A DNA stretch of 64,000 bases from Bifidobacterium sp. B4142 (GTDB lineage Bacteria; Actinomycetota; Actinomycetes; Actinomycetales; Bifidobacteriaceae), in contig NZ_JAFNMJ010000003.1 of the NCBI RefSeq assembly GCF_026537325.1, forward strand, positions 124,001 through 188,000, given 5' to 3'. Shown one piece after another: positions 35,545 through 44,353 of the stretch (positions are counted from its first letter, which is position 1; every line of letters starts with the position of its first letter). A program made the translations under genes and the position numbers. The notes under the pieces are model-generated. The model worked only from the letters and a program-made list of their open reading frames with translations. It was not told the DNA's origin and made no database searches.

Positions 35545-37080
35545 ATGGGTGTCATGACTGATGAGCATGATCACGACGCCAAACCCGACCTGCCCAAGGA
35601 TCTGAGGGTCCGCTTCTGCCCCTCGCCGACCGGCACCCCGCATGTGGGCATGGTTCGAACCGCACTCTTCAACTGGGCTCAGGCTCGGCACTCGCACGGT
35701 ACCTTCGTCTTCCGCATCGAGGACACCGATGCCCAGCGCGACAGCGAGGAGAGCTACCAGCAGATTCTGGAGGCCCTCAAGTGGCTGGGGCTGGACTGGG
35801 ACGAGGGTGTGGAGGTCGGCGGCCCGGATGGCCCCTACCGGCAGTCCGAGCGTGGCGATATTTACCGCGATGTAGCCCGGCAGCTGCTGGATGCCGGCTA
35901 CGCCTACGAGTCCTATTCCACTGCCGAGGAGATCAAGGAGCGTAACCTGGCCGCTGGTCGACCGGCGGCTTTCGGCTATGACGGCTATGACCGCGACCTG
36001 AGCAATGAGCAGCGTCAGGCCTTCCGCGACCAGGGTCGGCGGCCCGCCCTGCGCATCCGCATGCCTGACGAGGACATCGCCTTTGACGACCTGATTCGCG
36101 GGCATATCGAGTTCAAGGCCGGGTCCGTGCCCGACTATGTGATTGTGCGCCCCAACGGCGATCCGCTTTATACTCTGACCAATCCGGTGGATGATGCCCT
36201 GATGCGCATCAATGTGGTCCTGCGCGGCGAGGACCTGCTCAGTTCCACCCCCCGGCAGATCGTTCTCTACCGTTATTTGATGAAGCTGGGCATAGCCCGG
36301 GCCATGCCTCTCTTCGGGCACCTGCCCTATGTCATGGGCCAGGGCAAGAAGAAGCTGTCTAAGCGCGACCCTGAGTCCAACCTCTTTCTGCACCGGGAGC
36401 ACGGCTTCATTCCGGAAGGTCTGCTCAACTATCTGGCCCTGCTGGGCTGGTCAATTGGCCCCGACCGGGATGTCTTCTCCATGGATGAGATGGTTGAGCA
36501 CTTTGACATCCGGGATGTCAAGGCCAATCCGGCCCACTTCGACATCGACAAGGCAGTAGCTATCAACGCCGAGCACATTCGCATGCTGGAGCCACAGGAC
36601 TTCCTGAACCGGTCCTTGCCCTACCTCAGGCGCGACAGGCTGGTGAGTGCCGAGCGCTGGCAGGACCTGAGCGATCGTGAGCAGCGGATCCTGACCGCTG
36701 CCGCCCCCCTGGTCCAGCCTCGCGTACGTCTGCTGGGCGAGGTCTCCGGCATGGTAGGCAGTCTGCTCAGCAAGGAGGATTACCTGGAGCCCCAGCCGGA
36801 TGCCCGTAAACAGCTCAAGGACTCCGCTGGACAAGTCTTGGACCTGGCCATTGCCGCTCTGGATGATGTATCCGACCAGGACTGGAAAACCGATCACCTG
36901 CACGACCTGCTTACTCAGGCGCTGGTGGATGAGGGCGGCTATAAGCCCCGACTGGCCTTCGGGCCGGTCAGGGTGGCGGTCTCGGGAAGGCGGGTTTCGC
37001 CACCCCTGTTTGAGTCCCTGGAGATCTTGGGCAAGAGCACAACACTCCGGAGGATGGCCAACTTGCGCCAAAACCTCTGA
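35545..37080 (+). CDS. gltX: Glutamyl-tRNA synthetase
   Basis: 511 residues, class I synthetase. The HIGH-type motif reads [10 protein letters not shown] and the KMSKS-type motif [22 protein letters not shown] is typical of GluRS. It charges tRNA-Glu and, in organisms using GatCAB, also tRNA-Gln. Both tRNA genes follow directly. ATG 35545 or ATG 35554 could be the start; neither has a strong ribosome site. Confidence 0.96.
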   Translation: MGVMTDEHDHDAKPDLPKDLRVRFCPSPTGTPHVGMVRTALFNWAQARHSHGTFVFRIEDTDAQRDSEESYQQILEALKWLGLDWDEGVEVGGPDGPYRQSERGDIYRDVARQLLDAGYAYESYSTAEEIKERNLAAGRPAAFGYDGYDRDLSNEQRQAFRDQGRRPALRIRMPDEDIAFDDLIRGHIEFKAGSVPDYVIVRPNGDPLYTLTNPVDDALMRINVVLRGEDLLSSTPRQIVLYRYLMKLGIARAMPLFGHLPYVMGQGKKKLSKRDPESNLFLHREHGFIPEGLLNYLALLGWSIGPDRDVFSMDEMVEHFDIRDVKANPAHFDIDKAVAINAEHIRMLEPQDFLNRSLPYLRRDRLVSAERWQDLSDREQRILTAAAPLVQPRVRLLGEVSGMVGSLLSKEDYLEPQPDARKQLKDSAGQVLDLAIAALDDVSDQDWKTDHLHDLLTQALVDEGGYKPRLAFGPVRVAVSGRRVSPPLFESLEILGKSTTLRRMANLRQNL

Positions 37081-37148
37081 GCGGGTATATTTCTTTTTTG
37101 TTGTGCTACTGACCTGCTGAACCGGGTTCGTACGCGGCGAAAAGTGAA

Positions 37149-37221
37149 GCCCCCGTCGTCTAGCGGTCTAGGACTACGCCCTCTCACGGCGCCAACACCG
37201 GTCCAAATCCGGTCGGGGGTA
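37149..37221 (+). tRNA. tRNA-Glu (CTC)
   Basis: 73 bases; all four arms can be drawn. Acceptor GCCCCCG/CGGGGGT, anticodon loop CTCTCAC with anticodon CTC, T stem ACCGG/CCGGT. Oddities: the T loop reads TCCAAAT, so position 55 is C instead of the near-universal T, and the first anticodon-stem pair is A-C. CCA is not encoded. Confidence 0.93.
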
Positions 37222-37262
37222 CGACATGTGGCAATCGTCCAAGCGGTTGTCGCACAGCCAAT

Positions 37263-37334
37263 TGGGGTATGGTGTAATTGGCAACACAGGTGATTCTGGT
37301 TCATCCATTCTTGGTTCGAGTCCAGGTACCCCAG
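37263..37334 (+). tRNA. tRNA-Gln (CTG)
   Basis: 72 bases. Acceptor TGGGGTA/TACCCCA, D stem GTGT/ACAC, anticodon loop TTCTGGT with anticodon CTG, T loop TTCGAGT, discriminator G. CCA is not encoded. It lies 41 bases after tRNA-Glu, presumably in the same transcript. Confidence 0.93.
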
Positions 37335-37355
37335 CAGTAGGGATTCAGAGTCCCC

Positions 37356-37388
37356 AAGAGCGGAGCATCGAAACGATGTTCCGCTCTT
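37356..37388 (+). terminator. Terminator after the tRNA pair
   Basis: AAGAGCGGAGCATCG (37356-37370) pairs with CGATGTTCCGCTCTT (37374-37388) over 15 bp with one G-U, around a 3-base AAA loop, followed by CTTGT. It closes the gltX-tRNA unit. Confidence 0.85.
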
Positions 37389-37650
37389 CTTGTATGCGTA
37401 TTGCTGCGTTTCTCAGAAATGCTTCCGGTTTCCAAAGAGGCGGCCGGTCGTGTCCATGAGAGTCGTCCGCGGTGTGAGCAAGCAAACAAAAAGAGGAGGC
37501 CCGGCAGGCAGTCATGTCAGAGTTTCCGATGGTGGAATCTGATACGTTGAGCATAGAAGTTTGAGTGATGGACCCGGTCATCGGCTGATCGGGCGGCATC
37601 ACCCAGTGTTTGAGTCATTGTACGGTTTTCTTTGGTAAAGGTGCGTGAAC

Positions 37651-38826
37651 ATGACGACAATCATGGTGTTGGGAGCCGGTTATGCGGGCCTTCGCGTGGT
37701 CAAGAGGCTGGCTCATGCCAAGACGGATGCCCATGTGGTGCTGGTCAACCAGAATGAGTACCACTACGAGTCCACCCAGCTGCATCAGTTGGCGGCGGGA
37801 ACCAAGGAGCCAGCGGATGTGGTCTTCGACCTGCGCAAGTCTCTACCTGATTCGGTGACACTGATCGTCGACAAGGTGGTCGGCATTGATCAGGACGGCC
37901 ATCGGGTGAGCCTGGAGCATCACGATCCCCTGTCCTACGATTACTTGGTCAACGCCCTGGGCTTCGAGTCCGAAACCTTCGGCATCAAGGGGGCCGAAGA
38001 GCATGGATGGCCCATCGTGGACGTGGACACCGCTCTGGCAGCCCGCAGGAAATTGGAGCAGACGCTGGCCCGCTACCAGACCAGCCATGATCCGCTGGAC
38101 CTGAGCATAGCGGTTTGTGGCGCGGGCTTCACCAGCATCGAGTACCTGGGCGAGCTGGTCTATCGGCTGCCTCAGCTTTCGAAGCGCCTGGGCTTCCCCA
38201 TGGATCGGGTCAAGGTGGACTGCATAGAGGCGTCGCCCAAGATTCTGCCCATGTTCAGCAAGGACCTGGTCGACTGGGCTGTGGATTACCTGAGCAAGCG
38301 GGGAGTCAACTTCCACACCTCGACCCCTATCACCGAGGTCAAGCAAGGTGCCGTGGTCTCCAATGACCAGGAGTTCAAGGCCCATACGATCATTTGGACA
38401 ACGGGCGTACGTGGCAGCCACGTTATTGCCGATTCAGGGTATAATCAGAAGCGCAACCGTGTAGTGGTCAGGGATGACCTATCGGTGGAGCAGCATCCAG
38501 AGGAGTTCCTGGTGGGTGATGTGAGCGCCGTTCCCGACCCCCAGTCAGGTCGGCTCTACCCAACTACTGCACAGATTTCGATGGCCCAGGCTGATACCGC
38601 GGCCGCGAATGTCCTTGCCAGAACGCGGGGGCAGGAGCCTCAGCGGTTCACCTTCCGGAGCGAAGGAACTGTGTGCTCCCTTGGCCCTCACGCCGGGGTC
38701 GCCGAAATCGACCGAATGGGGACGCTGAAGCTCAGGGGCAGGATGGTCTCGGTCCTGAAGTGGATCGTCAACGAGCGGTCGGTCCTTGAGTTGGCCGACG
38801 TGCGTACCATGCTGGAGAGCAACTGA
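37651..38826 (+). CDS. ndh: Type II NADH dehydrogenase (non-proton-pumping)
   Basis: About 391 residues. FAD-binding GAGYAGL at the start, NAD-binding GAGFTSIEYLGEL in the middle, and VGDVSAVPD near 290 fit NDH-2-type flavoproteins, which pass electrons from NADH to quinone at the membrane surface. The C-terminal tail is short but amphipathic. ATG 37651 is preceded by AAAGG; a GTG two codons earlier is possible. It heads the cytochrome bd locus and with it would form a minimal NADH-to-oxygen chain. Some members of this fold are other quinone reductases. Confidence 0.88.
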   Translation: MTTIMVLGAGYAGLRVVKRLAHAKTDAHVVLVNQNEYHYESTQLHQLAAGTKEPADVVFDLRKSLPDSVTLIVDKVVGIDQDGHRVSLEHHDPLSYDYLVNALGFESETFGIKGAEEHGWPIVDVDTALAARRKLEQTLARYQTSHDPLDLSIAVCGAGFTSIEYLGELVYRLPQLSKRLGFPMDRVKVDCIEASPKILPMFSKDLVDWAVDYLSKRGVNFHTSTPITEVKQGAVVSNDQEFKAHTIIWTTGVRGSHVIADSGYNQKRNRVVVRDDLSVEQHPEEFLVGDVSAVPDPQSGRLYPTTAQISMAQADTAAANVLARTRGQEPQRFTFRSEGTVCSLGPHAGVAEIDRMGTLKLRGRMVSVLKWIVNERSVLELADVRTMLESN

Positions 38827-38880
38827 ACCAGCGTCTCAAGGAATGCAAGGGACAAGGCGATGAAAGAGGGGAGGACGAAC

Positions 38881-39126
38881 ATGATTCAGGACATGAGGAA
38901 GTCGCCGCATCGGTCTGCGACGGAAAGCAGGTTCGTTCCGCTCCAGCCTCGGATCGGATCATTTGCGGCGAGGATTGCCATTGGCCCTGCGTTCATCAAT
39001 ATGATTGACTACCTCCTGCTCCTTCTCATTCCGGCGGAAACCCCGGCCGACTGCGGCTTCCGCCAGGAGTGCGGAGATCCCGCGCCCGTATGCGGATCGG
39101 CAGGAGCGAGAGGAGAGTGGCATTAG
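38881..39126 (+). CDS. Small predicted membrane protein between ndh and cydB
   Basis: 81 codons from ATG 38881, with an excellent ribosome site (GGGAGG, six bases upstream), ending one base before the cydB ATG. The product has a basic N-terminal half, one hydrophobic stretch at about residues 33-51 (IGPAFINMIDYLLLLLIP) and a short tail with three cysteines and many Gly/Pro. Bd oxidases often have small single-helix partners (CydX, CydH/CydY), but I see no clear match to these; they are shorter. A frame that is merely open by chance is the alternative. Confidence 0.5.
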   Translation: MIQDMRKSPHRSATESRFVPLQPRIGSFAARIAIGPAFINMIDYLLLLLIPAETPADCGFRQECGDPAPVCGSAGARGEWH

Positions 39127-39127
39127 C

Positions 39128-40180
39128 ATGAGTTTCCTACAAGGTTTGTGGTTTTTCGTCATTGGCCTGCTTTTTGCAGGGTTCCTCCTGCTCGAGGGGT
39201 TCGACTTTGGCGTTGGCATGGCTACCAGGTTCGTGGCCCGCGATGGTGATGAGCGTGCCACCTTCATGAGGGCCATCGGCCCCCACTGGGACGGCAACGA
39301 GGTCTGGCTGATCACTGCCGGCGGCGCCATGTTCGCGGCTTTCCCGCTCTGGTACGCCTCCCTCTTTTCGGGGTATTACATCCTGCTCTTCCTGGTGCTG
39401 GTCGCCCTGATCCTGCGCGGAGTCTCATTCGAGTTCGCCTCCCACGCACTGACCAGCCGTGAACGTGGCGTATGGCAGTGGGCCAACTTCATCGGCTCCC
39501 TGTTTGCGCCCTTCTTCCTGGGTATGATGCTGACCAGTCTGATCCAGGGCATTCCCATGGATAAGAACGGCGATGCCTGGCCCGGGTTCTTTGACGTGTT
39601 CAACTGGCTTTCCGTGGTAGGCGGCATAGCAGTCGTCTTCTTCAGCTTCGTCCACGGCCTGCATTTCCTGAGCCTGAAGCTTGGAGCCATGGATTCACGC
39701 CGGATGCTCAACGTCAGCGAGAAGGCCTATTGGATCGCCTATCCGGCACTGGTCGTCTTTGTGCTCCTGGCTATCTTCAACACCGACTTCTACAAGGCCC
39801 GCCCCCTGTCCACCTGGCTGATCACTGTGATCATTCTGGCATCCGTCATTGGAGGCCACCTTGCTGTCTTCAAGAAGCACGGCGGCTATGCCTTCACCTG
39901 CTCGGGCATCACTTTGATGGCCATCATCGCCTTTATCTTCAACGGGCTCTTCCCCCGTGTGATGATTGCCGACAATCCGGCTCACGACCTGCTGATCCAG
40001 GATGCCTCGGCTTCTCCGCTGACCATGAAGATCATGACTGTGGTGCTTTGCATCCTCCTGCCCATCATGCTGGCCTACTTCATCTGGAGCTACTTCATCC
40101 AGCGCAAGCGGCTGGAGACCGATGGCGCCCACCTGACCTCGCCTGTGGCCCCTTCGGCCACCGTGGCTGAGACCCTCTGA
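39128..40180 (+). CDS. cydB: Cytochrome bd quinol oxidase subunit II
   Basis: 350 residues with eight or nine membrane helices. The start GLWFFVIGLLFAGFLLLEGFDFGVG and the following GPHWDGNEVWLITAGGAMFAAFP are diagnostic of CydB. It pairs with CydA to reduce oxygen to water using quinol. The frame is open upstream to 39005 but the family begins at ATG 39128, preceded by GAGAGG. In most bacteria cydB follows cydA; here cydA is 4 kb downstream. Confidence 0.96.
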   Translation: MSFLQGLWFFVIGLLFAGFLLLEGFDFGVGMATRFVARDGDERATFMRAIGPHWDGNEVWLITAGGAMFAAFPLWYASLFSGYYILLFLVLVALILRGVSFEFASHALTSRERGVWQWANFIGSLFAPFFLGMMLTSLIQGIPMDKNGDAWPGFFDVFNWLSVVGGIAVVFFSFVHGLHFLSLKLGAMDSRRMLNVSEKAYWIAYPALVVFVLLAIFNTDFYKARPLSTWLITVIILASVIGGHLAVFKKHGGYAFTCSGITLMAIIAFIFNGLFPRVMIADNPAHDLLIQDASASPLTMKIMTVVLCILLPIMLAYFIWSYFIQRKRLETDGAHLTSPVAPSATVAETL

Positions 40181-40240
40181 AATTCTAGGGGCAGGGGAGG
40201 CAGCGCCGACAGGACCGGAGGACATCCGAAGGGTAATGCA

Positions 40241-42211
40241 TTGATCGACAAAAATCTCTTCCGTTTCGATGGAGTCCGGTCCACCCTGGGCCTGCTGGCC
40301 GGCCTGTCCCTGGTCCAGGGAATCGGTGTGGTGGCTCAGGCCTATGGACTTACCTTGGCTCTGGTGCGCATTTGGCACCTTCAGAACCTCAGTGTGCTGG
40401 TGGCGCCAGTGCTGATCTTTTTGGTCGCCTACACCTGTCGGCAGCTCTGCGACGTGGCCAAGGATCGTATCGCCACCGATCGTGCCGATGCCGTCGTGGC
40501 GCAGCTGCGGCCCCGAATTCAGGACAAGGTCTTCTCGCTGGGTCCATCGGCTCTGGCCCGGCGCGGCACAGGATCGGCCGTCACCATGTTGGTGGACGGA
40601 CTCGACCAGGTGCGCACCTATGTGTTGACGGTCCTGCCCAAGCTGATGGATCTCATTTTCATCCCCCTGATCGTTCTGGTCATGGTCTGGGCACAGGATG
40701 CAGGTTCCGGTCTGATTCTCCTGCTTATGCTGCCCCTGCTCATCTTCTTCATGGTCATCCTGGGCCTGGCCGCCAGGGATCGCTCCAGTCGACAGTACGC
40801 CCAGTTCCGAAAGCTCAACACAAGGTTCATGGATACGGTCTTGGGCCTGCCGACCCTGAAGATGCTGGGCATCGACAAGGAGTACGAGGACGAGATCTAT
40901 TCGGTATCCGACCGCTTCCGGAAGAGGACCATGAGCGTTATCCGGGTGGCTATGACCTCCACTTTTGCCCTGGACTTCTTCGCCACTTTGGCCATCGCCA
41001 TCATGGCGGTCTTCCTGGGCAACAGCCTGATCGATGGCAAAGCGGAGCTCTTTCCCTCCCTGCTGGCCCTGATCCTGGCTCCCGAATACTTCATGCCTAT
41101 TCGCCAGTTCGGAGACGACTTCCATGCAACACTGAACGGCAAGAATGCCTTGGATGACATCGTAGACATGCTGGCCCAGCCTGAGCCTAAGCGCTTGGAG
41201 GAGCTGGACTGGTCCGGGTGGAAGCAGGACAGCCACCTGCACCTGGAGGGAATCGACTTCGCCTATCCTGGCCCCAAGCCGTTGCAGAGCAATGCTTCAG
41301 CCGGGGCGCAGATGGATGCCATGGCCAAATCCGAGAATCAAAAGACCGGCAAGAAAAGCAATAAGCCCAAGGCATCCAAGGGTCATGACGGTGATGGGAT
41401 GCCGGTTTCGGTGGCATCCAATTCCGGAGCATCGCGAGGAACCGAAGTCGAGGATGTTCCGGAGTCACAGGTCCGCCGGGTCGACAGCGATGCCGAGGAG
41501 CAGCCCCTGGCCCTGAGCGGGCTGGACCTGGACCTGCGCGGCTTTTCCAAGGTGGCCGTCGTCGGCCGTTCAGGAGCAGGCAAGTCCACATTGATGGATT
41601 TGCTGGCCGGCTTTGAGCAGCCCAAGGCGGGCAGCATCGACTTGGACGGTCATCTGCTGGAGCACTGCAATGCGGCTGCCTGGCAGCGGCACATCAGTTA
41701 TATTCCCCAGAACCCCTTCATCTTCCATGGCACCGTGGCTGACAACATACGCTTCTACAACCAGGATGCAGACGATGCTGCGGTGGCTCGTGCAGCCGAC
41801 CAGGCCGGGTTGACCGACTGGCTAAAAACACTGTCCGACGGTCTGAACACCCGAATCGGTGAGGGCAACCGTGGCATCAGCGGCGGCCAGGCTCAGCGAA
41901 TCGCCCTGGCCAGGGGCGTCTTGGACCCCTCACGCGAGATCCTGTTGTTTGACGAGCCCACCGCCCACCTGGACATCGAGACGGAATACGATCTGAAGCA
42001 GACACTGCTGCCCATCATGAACGGGCACCTTGTCGTCCTGGCCACCCACCGCCTGCACTGGCTGGCCAACATGGATTGGGTGATCATGCTGGAGGATGGA
42101 CGGATTGTAGCCCAAGGCGATCCGCGCGAGCTGATCGGTCAGGGCGGGCCCTTGGATGATCTGATCAATGAGATGGGGGGGAACCAGATTGCCGACTACC
42201 AGCAGGACTGA
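40241..42211 (+). CDS. cydD: Cysteine/glutathione ABC exporter subunit CydD, with an NBD insertion
   Basis: 656 residues. N-terminal six-helix ABC domain (about 1-310), then the ATPase: Walker A GRSGAGKS at 442-449, signature ISGGQAQR, Walker B ILLFDEPTAHLD. CydDC exports thiols and is needed to assemble cytochrome bd. Between the first NBD strand (FAYPGPKP, about 340-347) and ALSGLDLDL (424) lies an insertion of about 73 polar residues rich in Ser, Lys, Asp and Gly that other CydD proteins lack. TTG 40241 is the start, with AAGGG ahead; the ATG at 40236 is out of frame and stops at once. Confidence 0.93.
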   Translation: MIDKNLFRFDGVRSTLGLLAGLSLVQGIGVVAQAYGLTLALVRIWHLQNLSVLVAPVLIFLVAYTCRQLCDVAKDRIATDRADAVVAQLRPRIQDKVFSLGPSALARRGTGSAVTMLVDGLDQVRTYVLTVLPKLMDLIFIPLIVLVMVWAQDAGSGLILLLMLPLLIFFMVILGLAARDRSSRQYAQFRKLNTRFMDTVLGLPTLKMLGIDKEYEDEIYSVSDRFRKRTMSVIRVAMTSTFALDFFATLAIAIMAVFLGNSLIDGKAELFPSLLALILAPEYFMPIRQFGDDFHATLNGKNALDDIVDMLAQPEPKRLEELDWSGWKQDSHLHLEGIDFAYPGPKPLQSNASAGAQMDAMAKSENQKTGKKSNKPKASKGHDGDGMPVSVASNSGASRGTEVEDVPESQVRRVDSDAEEQPLALSGLDLDLRGFSKVAVVGRSGAGKSTLMDLLAGFEQPKAGSIDLDGHLLEHCNAAAWQRHISYIPQNPFIFHGTVADNIRFYNQDADDAAVARAADQAGLTDWLKTLSDGLNTRIGEGNRGISGGQAQRIALARGVLDPSREILLFDEPTAHLDIETEYDLKQTLLPIMNGHLVVLATHRLHWLANMDWVIMLEDGRIVAQGDPRELIGQGGPLDDLINEMGGNQIADYQQD

Positions 42212-42278
42212 TGCCGCCGGAAAAGGCGGCAGGAGGGCGCCGAAGACCTCCCGCCGCGGCCGCGGGCTGTCAGGCTAC

Positions 42279-44090
42279 ATGCAGATCTGGCACCGGGATC
42301 ATTGGTTCTGGCCCTACCTTCGTCAGAACAAGGGGTTGCTTGCCCTGATCTTTTTCCTGGGGGCCATCACCTTCGTCTGCGCGGCCGGGCTGATGTTCAC
42401 CTCGGGCTTCCTGATCAGCAGGTCGGCCCGTCACCCCTTCAACATCTTCGCAGTCTATGTGCCGGTGGTCCTGACCAGGGCCTTCGGCATCGGACGGCCG
42501 TCATTCAAGTACCTGGAGCGCATCAAGAGCCATGATTGGGTGCTCCGAGTAGTCTCCAAGCTGCGGGTTCAGCTCTATCGCACCCTCTCGCAGGATGCTG
42601 CCTTCCTGAACGAGCATGAACGCACGGGCGAGGTTTTGGGCATGCTCTCGGACGACCTGGACCATTTGGAGAACTTCTACCTGCGCACCATCTTCCCCAC
42701 GGTCGTGGCCTATATTATGTGGGTGGTGGTCACCATCGCCGTAGGAGTCTTCTCCTGGCTGACCTCGCTCCTGCTCTTCCTGCTTTTCGCCTTGATCCTG
42801 ATCCTGGTCCCGCTGGTCTCGCTGGCTTATTCAGACGGGCGCTATGACATGGAGAAGGCAAGGCGGCAGGACCAGTACACTGCTGTAACTGAGAGCTATA
42901 TGGGCCTGGGGGATTGGGTGATCACCCGCCGCCGGCGGCGGTTTGTGGATATAGCGTCCGACGATTTCAACGACATCGCTAATGGCCGTAGGCAGCAAAA
43001 GCGGTTCGAACGATGGCGCAATTGCGGCATCCAGATGATTTTCGCCCTCATGGTGGTGGCTCTGATCGTTGGAGCGGATCTGCGTATGACCAGTTCCACC
43101 TCCGTTGCGGACTTCGCGGCAGCAGTGGTCCTGGCGGTTTTTCCTTTGGTCGACTGTTTCATCGTGGTCTCCCAGGCGGTGGCTGAGGTTCCCCTTTATA
43201 CGGACTCTCTGGGCCACCTGAATGAACTGACCGACCGGGTCGAGTCCCGGCGGATTCCGGCCAGTGCTCAGACCAGGCTGGAGGGGCCGATCCGGTCGAT
43301 CGTTTTCGATCATGTCAGTTTCTCCTACGGGCCTGATGACCCGCTGTTGCTGGACGACTTCAGCCTGCGGATCAAGGGTGGACAACGAGTGGCCCTGCTC
43401 GGTCCCAGCGGTGAGGGCAAGACAACGGTTCTTCAGCTGCTTCTGGGCGACCTGCGCCCCACCAGTGGCCGTATCCTGATCAATGGAATACCGGTCGATG
43501 CCTTGCAGGACCAGCGTCCCGAGCTTTTCGGCTATTTGAACCAGCAGGCATTCCTCTTCAATACCACGATTGCCTCCAACGTGCGTCTGGGCGCTCCACA
43601 GGCCGATGACGATCAGGTCCGCCAGGCCTTGAAGGCTGTTCAGCTGGATAAGGTCGTTGCGGGCATGCCCCAGGGAATCGACACGCCGGTGGAGGAGGCC
43701 GGCGGCCGTCTTTCAGGCGGGCAGCGTCAGCGTGTGGCCTTGGCCAGAATCGTGCTCAAGCGCACTCCCATCATTCTTTTGGACGAGCCCACCATCGGTC
43801 TGGATCCCATTACCGAGCGACGGCTCATGGCTATGATTTTCAGAGTAAGCCAAAAGCGCACACTCCTTTGGGTGACCCATCACCTGCAGGGGCTGGAGGA
43901 GGCCGACCAGGTCATCTTCATGCAGGACGGGCACATCGTCATGCAAGGGCGCCCGGTCGACCTGTATCGGGAGAACGCACGTTTCCGTGAACTTTATCGC
44001 ATGGATGTCTCGGACGTGGACAAGAGCGACGGTCAAGGGATATACTTGGACTGGCAGTCAGATTCGGATGGACGGAACCCTGTTGAATGA
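42279..44090 (+). CDS. cydC: Cysteine/glutathione ABC exporter subunit CydC
   Basis: About 603 residues: six-helix ABC domain, then ATPase with Walker A GPSGEGKTT, signature LSGGQRQRVALAR and Walker B IILLDEPTIGLD, and an H-loop VTHH. It partners CydD. The frame stays open back into the cydD end; ATG 42168 would overlap cydD by 44 bases and add 37 Arg-rich residues, while ATG 42279 matches the usual beginning just before the first helix. AGGAGG at about 42230 does not fit either start well. Confidence 0.92.
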   Translation: MQIWHRDHWFWPYLRQNKGLLALIFFLGAITFVCAAGLMFTSGFLISRSARHPFNIFAVYVPVVLTRAFGIGRPSFKYLERIKSHDWVLRVVSKLRVQLYRTLSQDAAFLNEHERTGEVLGMLSDDLDHLENFYLRTIFPTVVAYIMWVVVTIAVGVFSWLTSLLLFLLFALILILVPLVSLAYSDGRYDMEKARRQDQYTAVTESYMGLGDWVITRRRRRFVDIASDDFNDIANGRRQQKRFERWRNCGIQMIFALMVVALIVGADLRMTSSTSVADFAAAVVLAVFPLVDCFIVVSQAVAEVPLYTDSLGHLNELTDRVESRRIPASAQTRLEGPIRSIVFDHVSFSYGPDDPLLLDDFSLRIKGGQRVALLGPSGEGKTTVLQLLLGDLRPTSGRILINGIPVDALQDQRPELFGYLNQQAFLFNTTIASNVRLGAPQADDDQVRQALKAVQLDKVVAGMPQGIDTPVEEAGGRLSGGQRQRVALARIVLKRTPIILLDEPTIGLDPITERRLMAMIFRVSQKRTLLWVTHHLQGLEEADQVIFMQDGHIVMQGRPVDLYRENARFRELYRMDVSDVDKSDGQGIYLDWQSDSDGRNPVE

Positions 44091-44288
44091 CCATCAGGCT
44101 GTTTTCCGGGCAGTGAGCTTTGCGCGGTTGCCAGGTCGTCGATCTTGGCGGATGGCTTCCCTGCTGGTTGTTGCATGCCGACAGTTCATGGACTGTACGG
44201 TATGGAAGCCGAAGCCCGGAGAAGCGGCAGGATCGCTAAGCCGGGGAGGGCCAAAAGGCTTTCGTAGGCAAGAAGTCCGGTCACATCT

Positions 44289-44304
44289 GAATCCGTTCGG
44301 ATTC
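44289..44304. promoter_or_regulatory. Inverted repeat before cydA
   Basis: GAATCCG-TT-CGGATTC has perfect 7-bp arms and a 2-base spacer, 49 bases before the cydA start. The 263 bases between cydC and cydA hold no other gene, so cydA may have its own promoter, and this repeat may be an operator or a leader hairpin. Confidence 0.4.
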
Positions 44305-44353
44305 GACCCGCGCACTCACGCCCGACGAATCACTGCAGAGATTGGGAGGAACG

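Noticed and set aside
39695-41242. 515-codon minus-strand ORF across cydB and cydD
   Set aside because: Shadow of two clearly real membrane-protein genes; His/Gln/Asp-rich composition with no domain.
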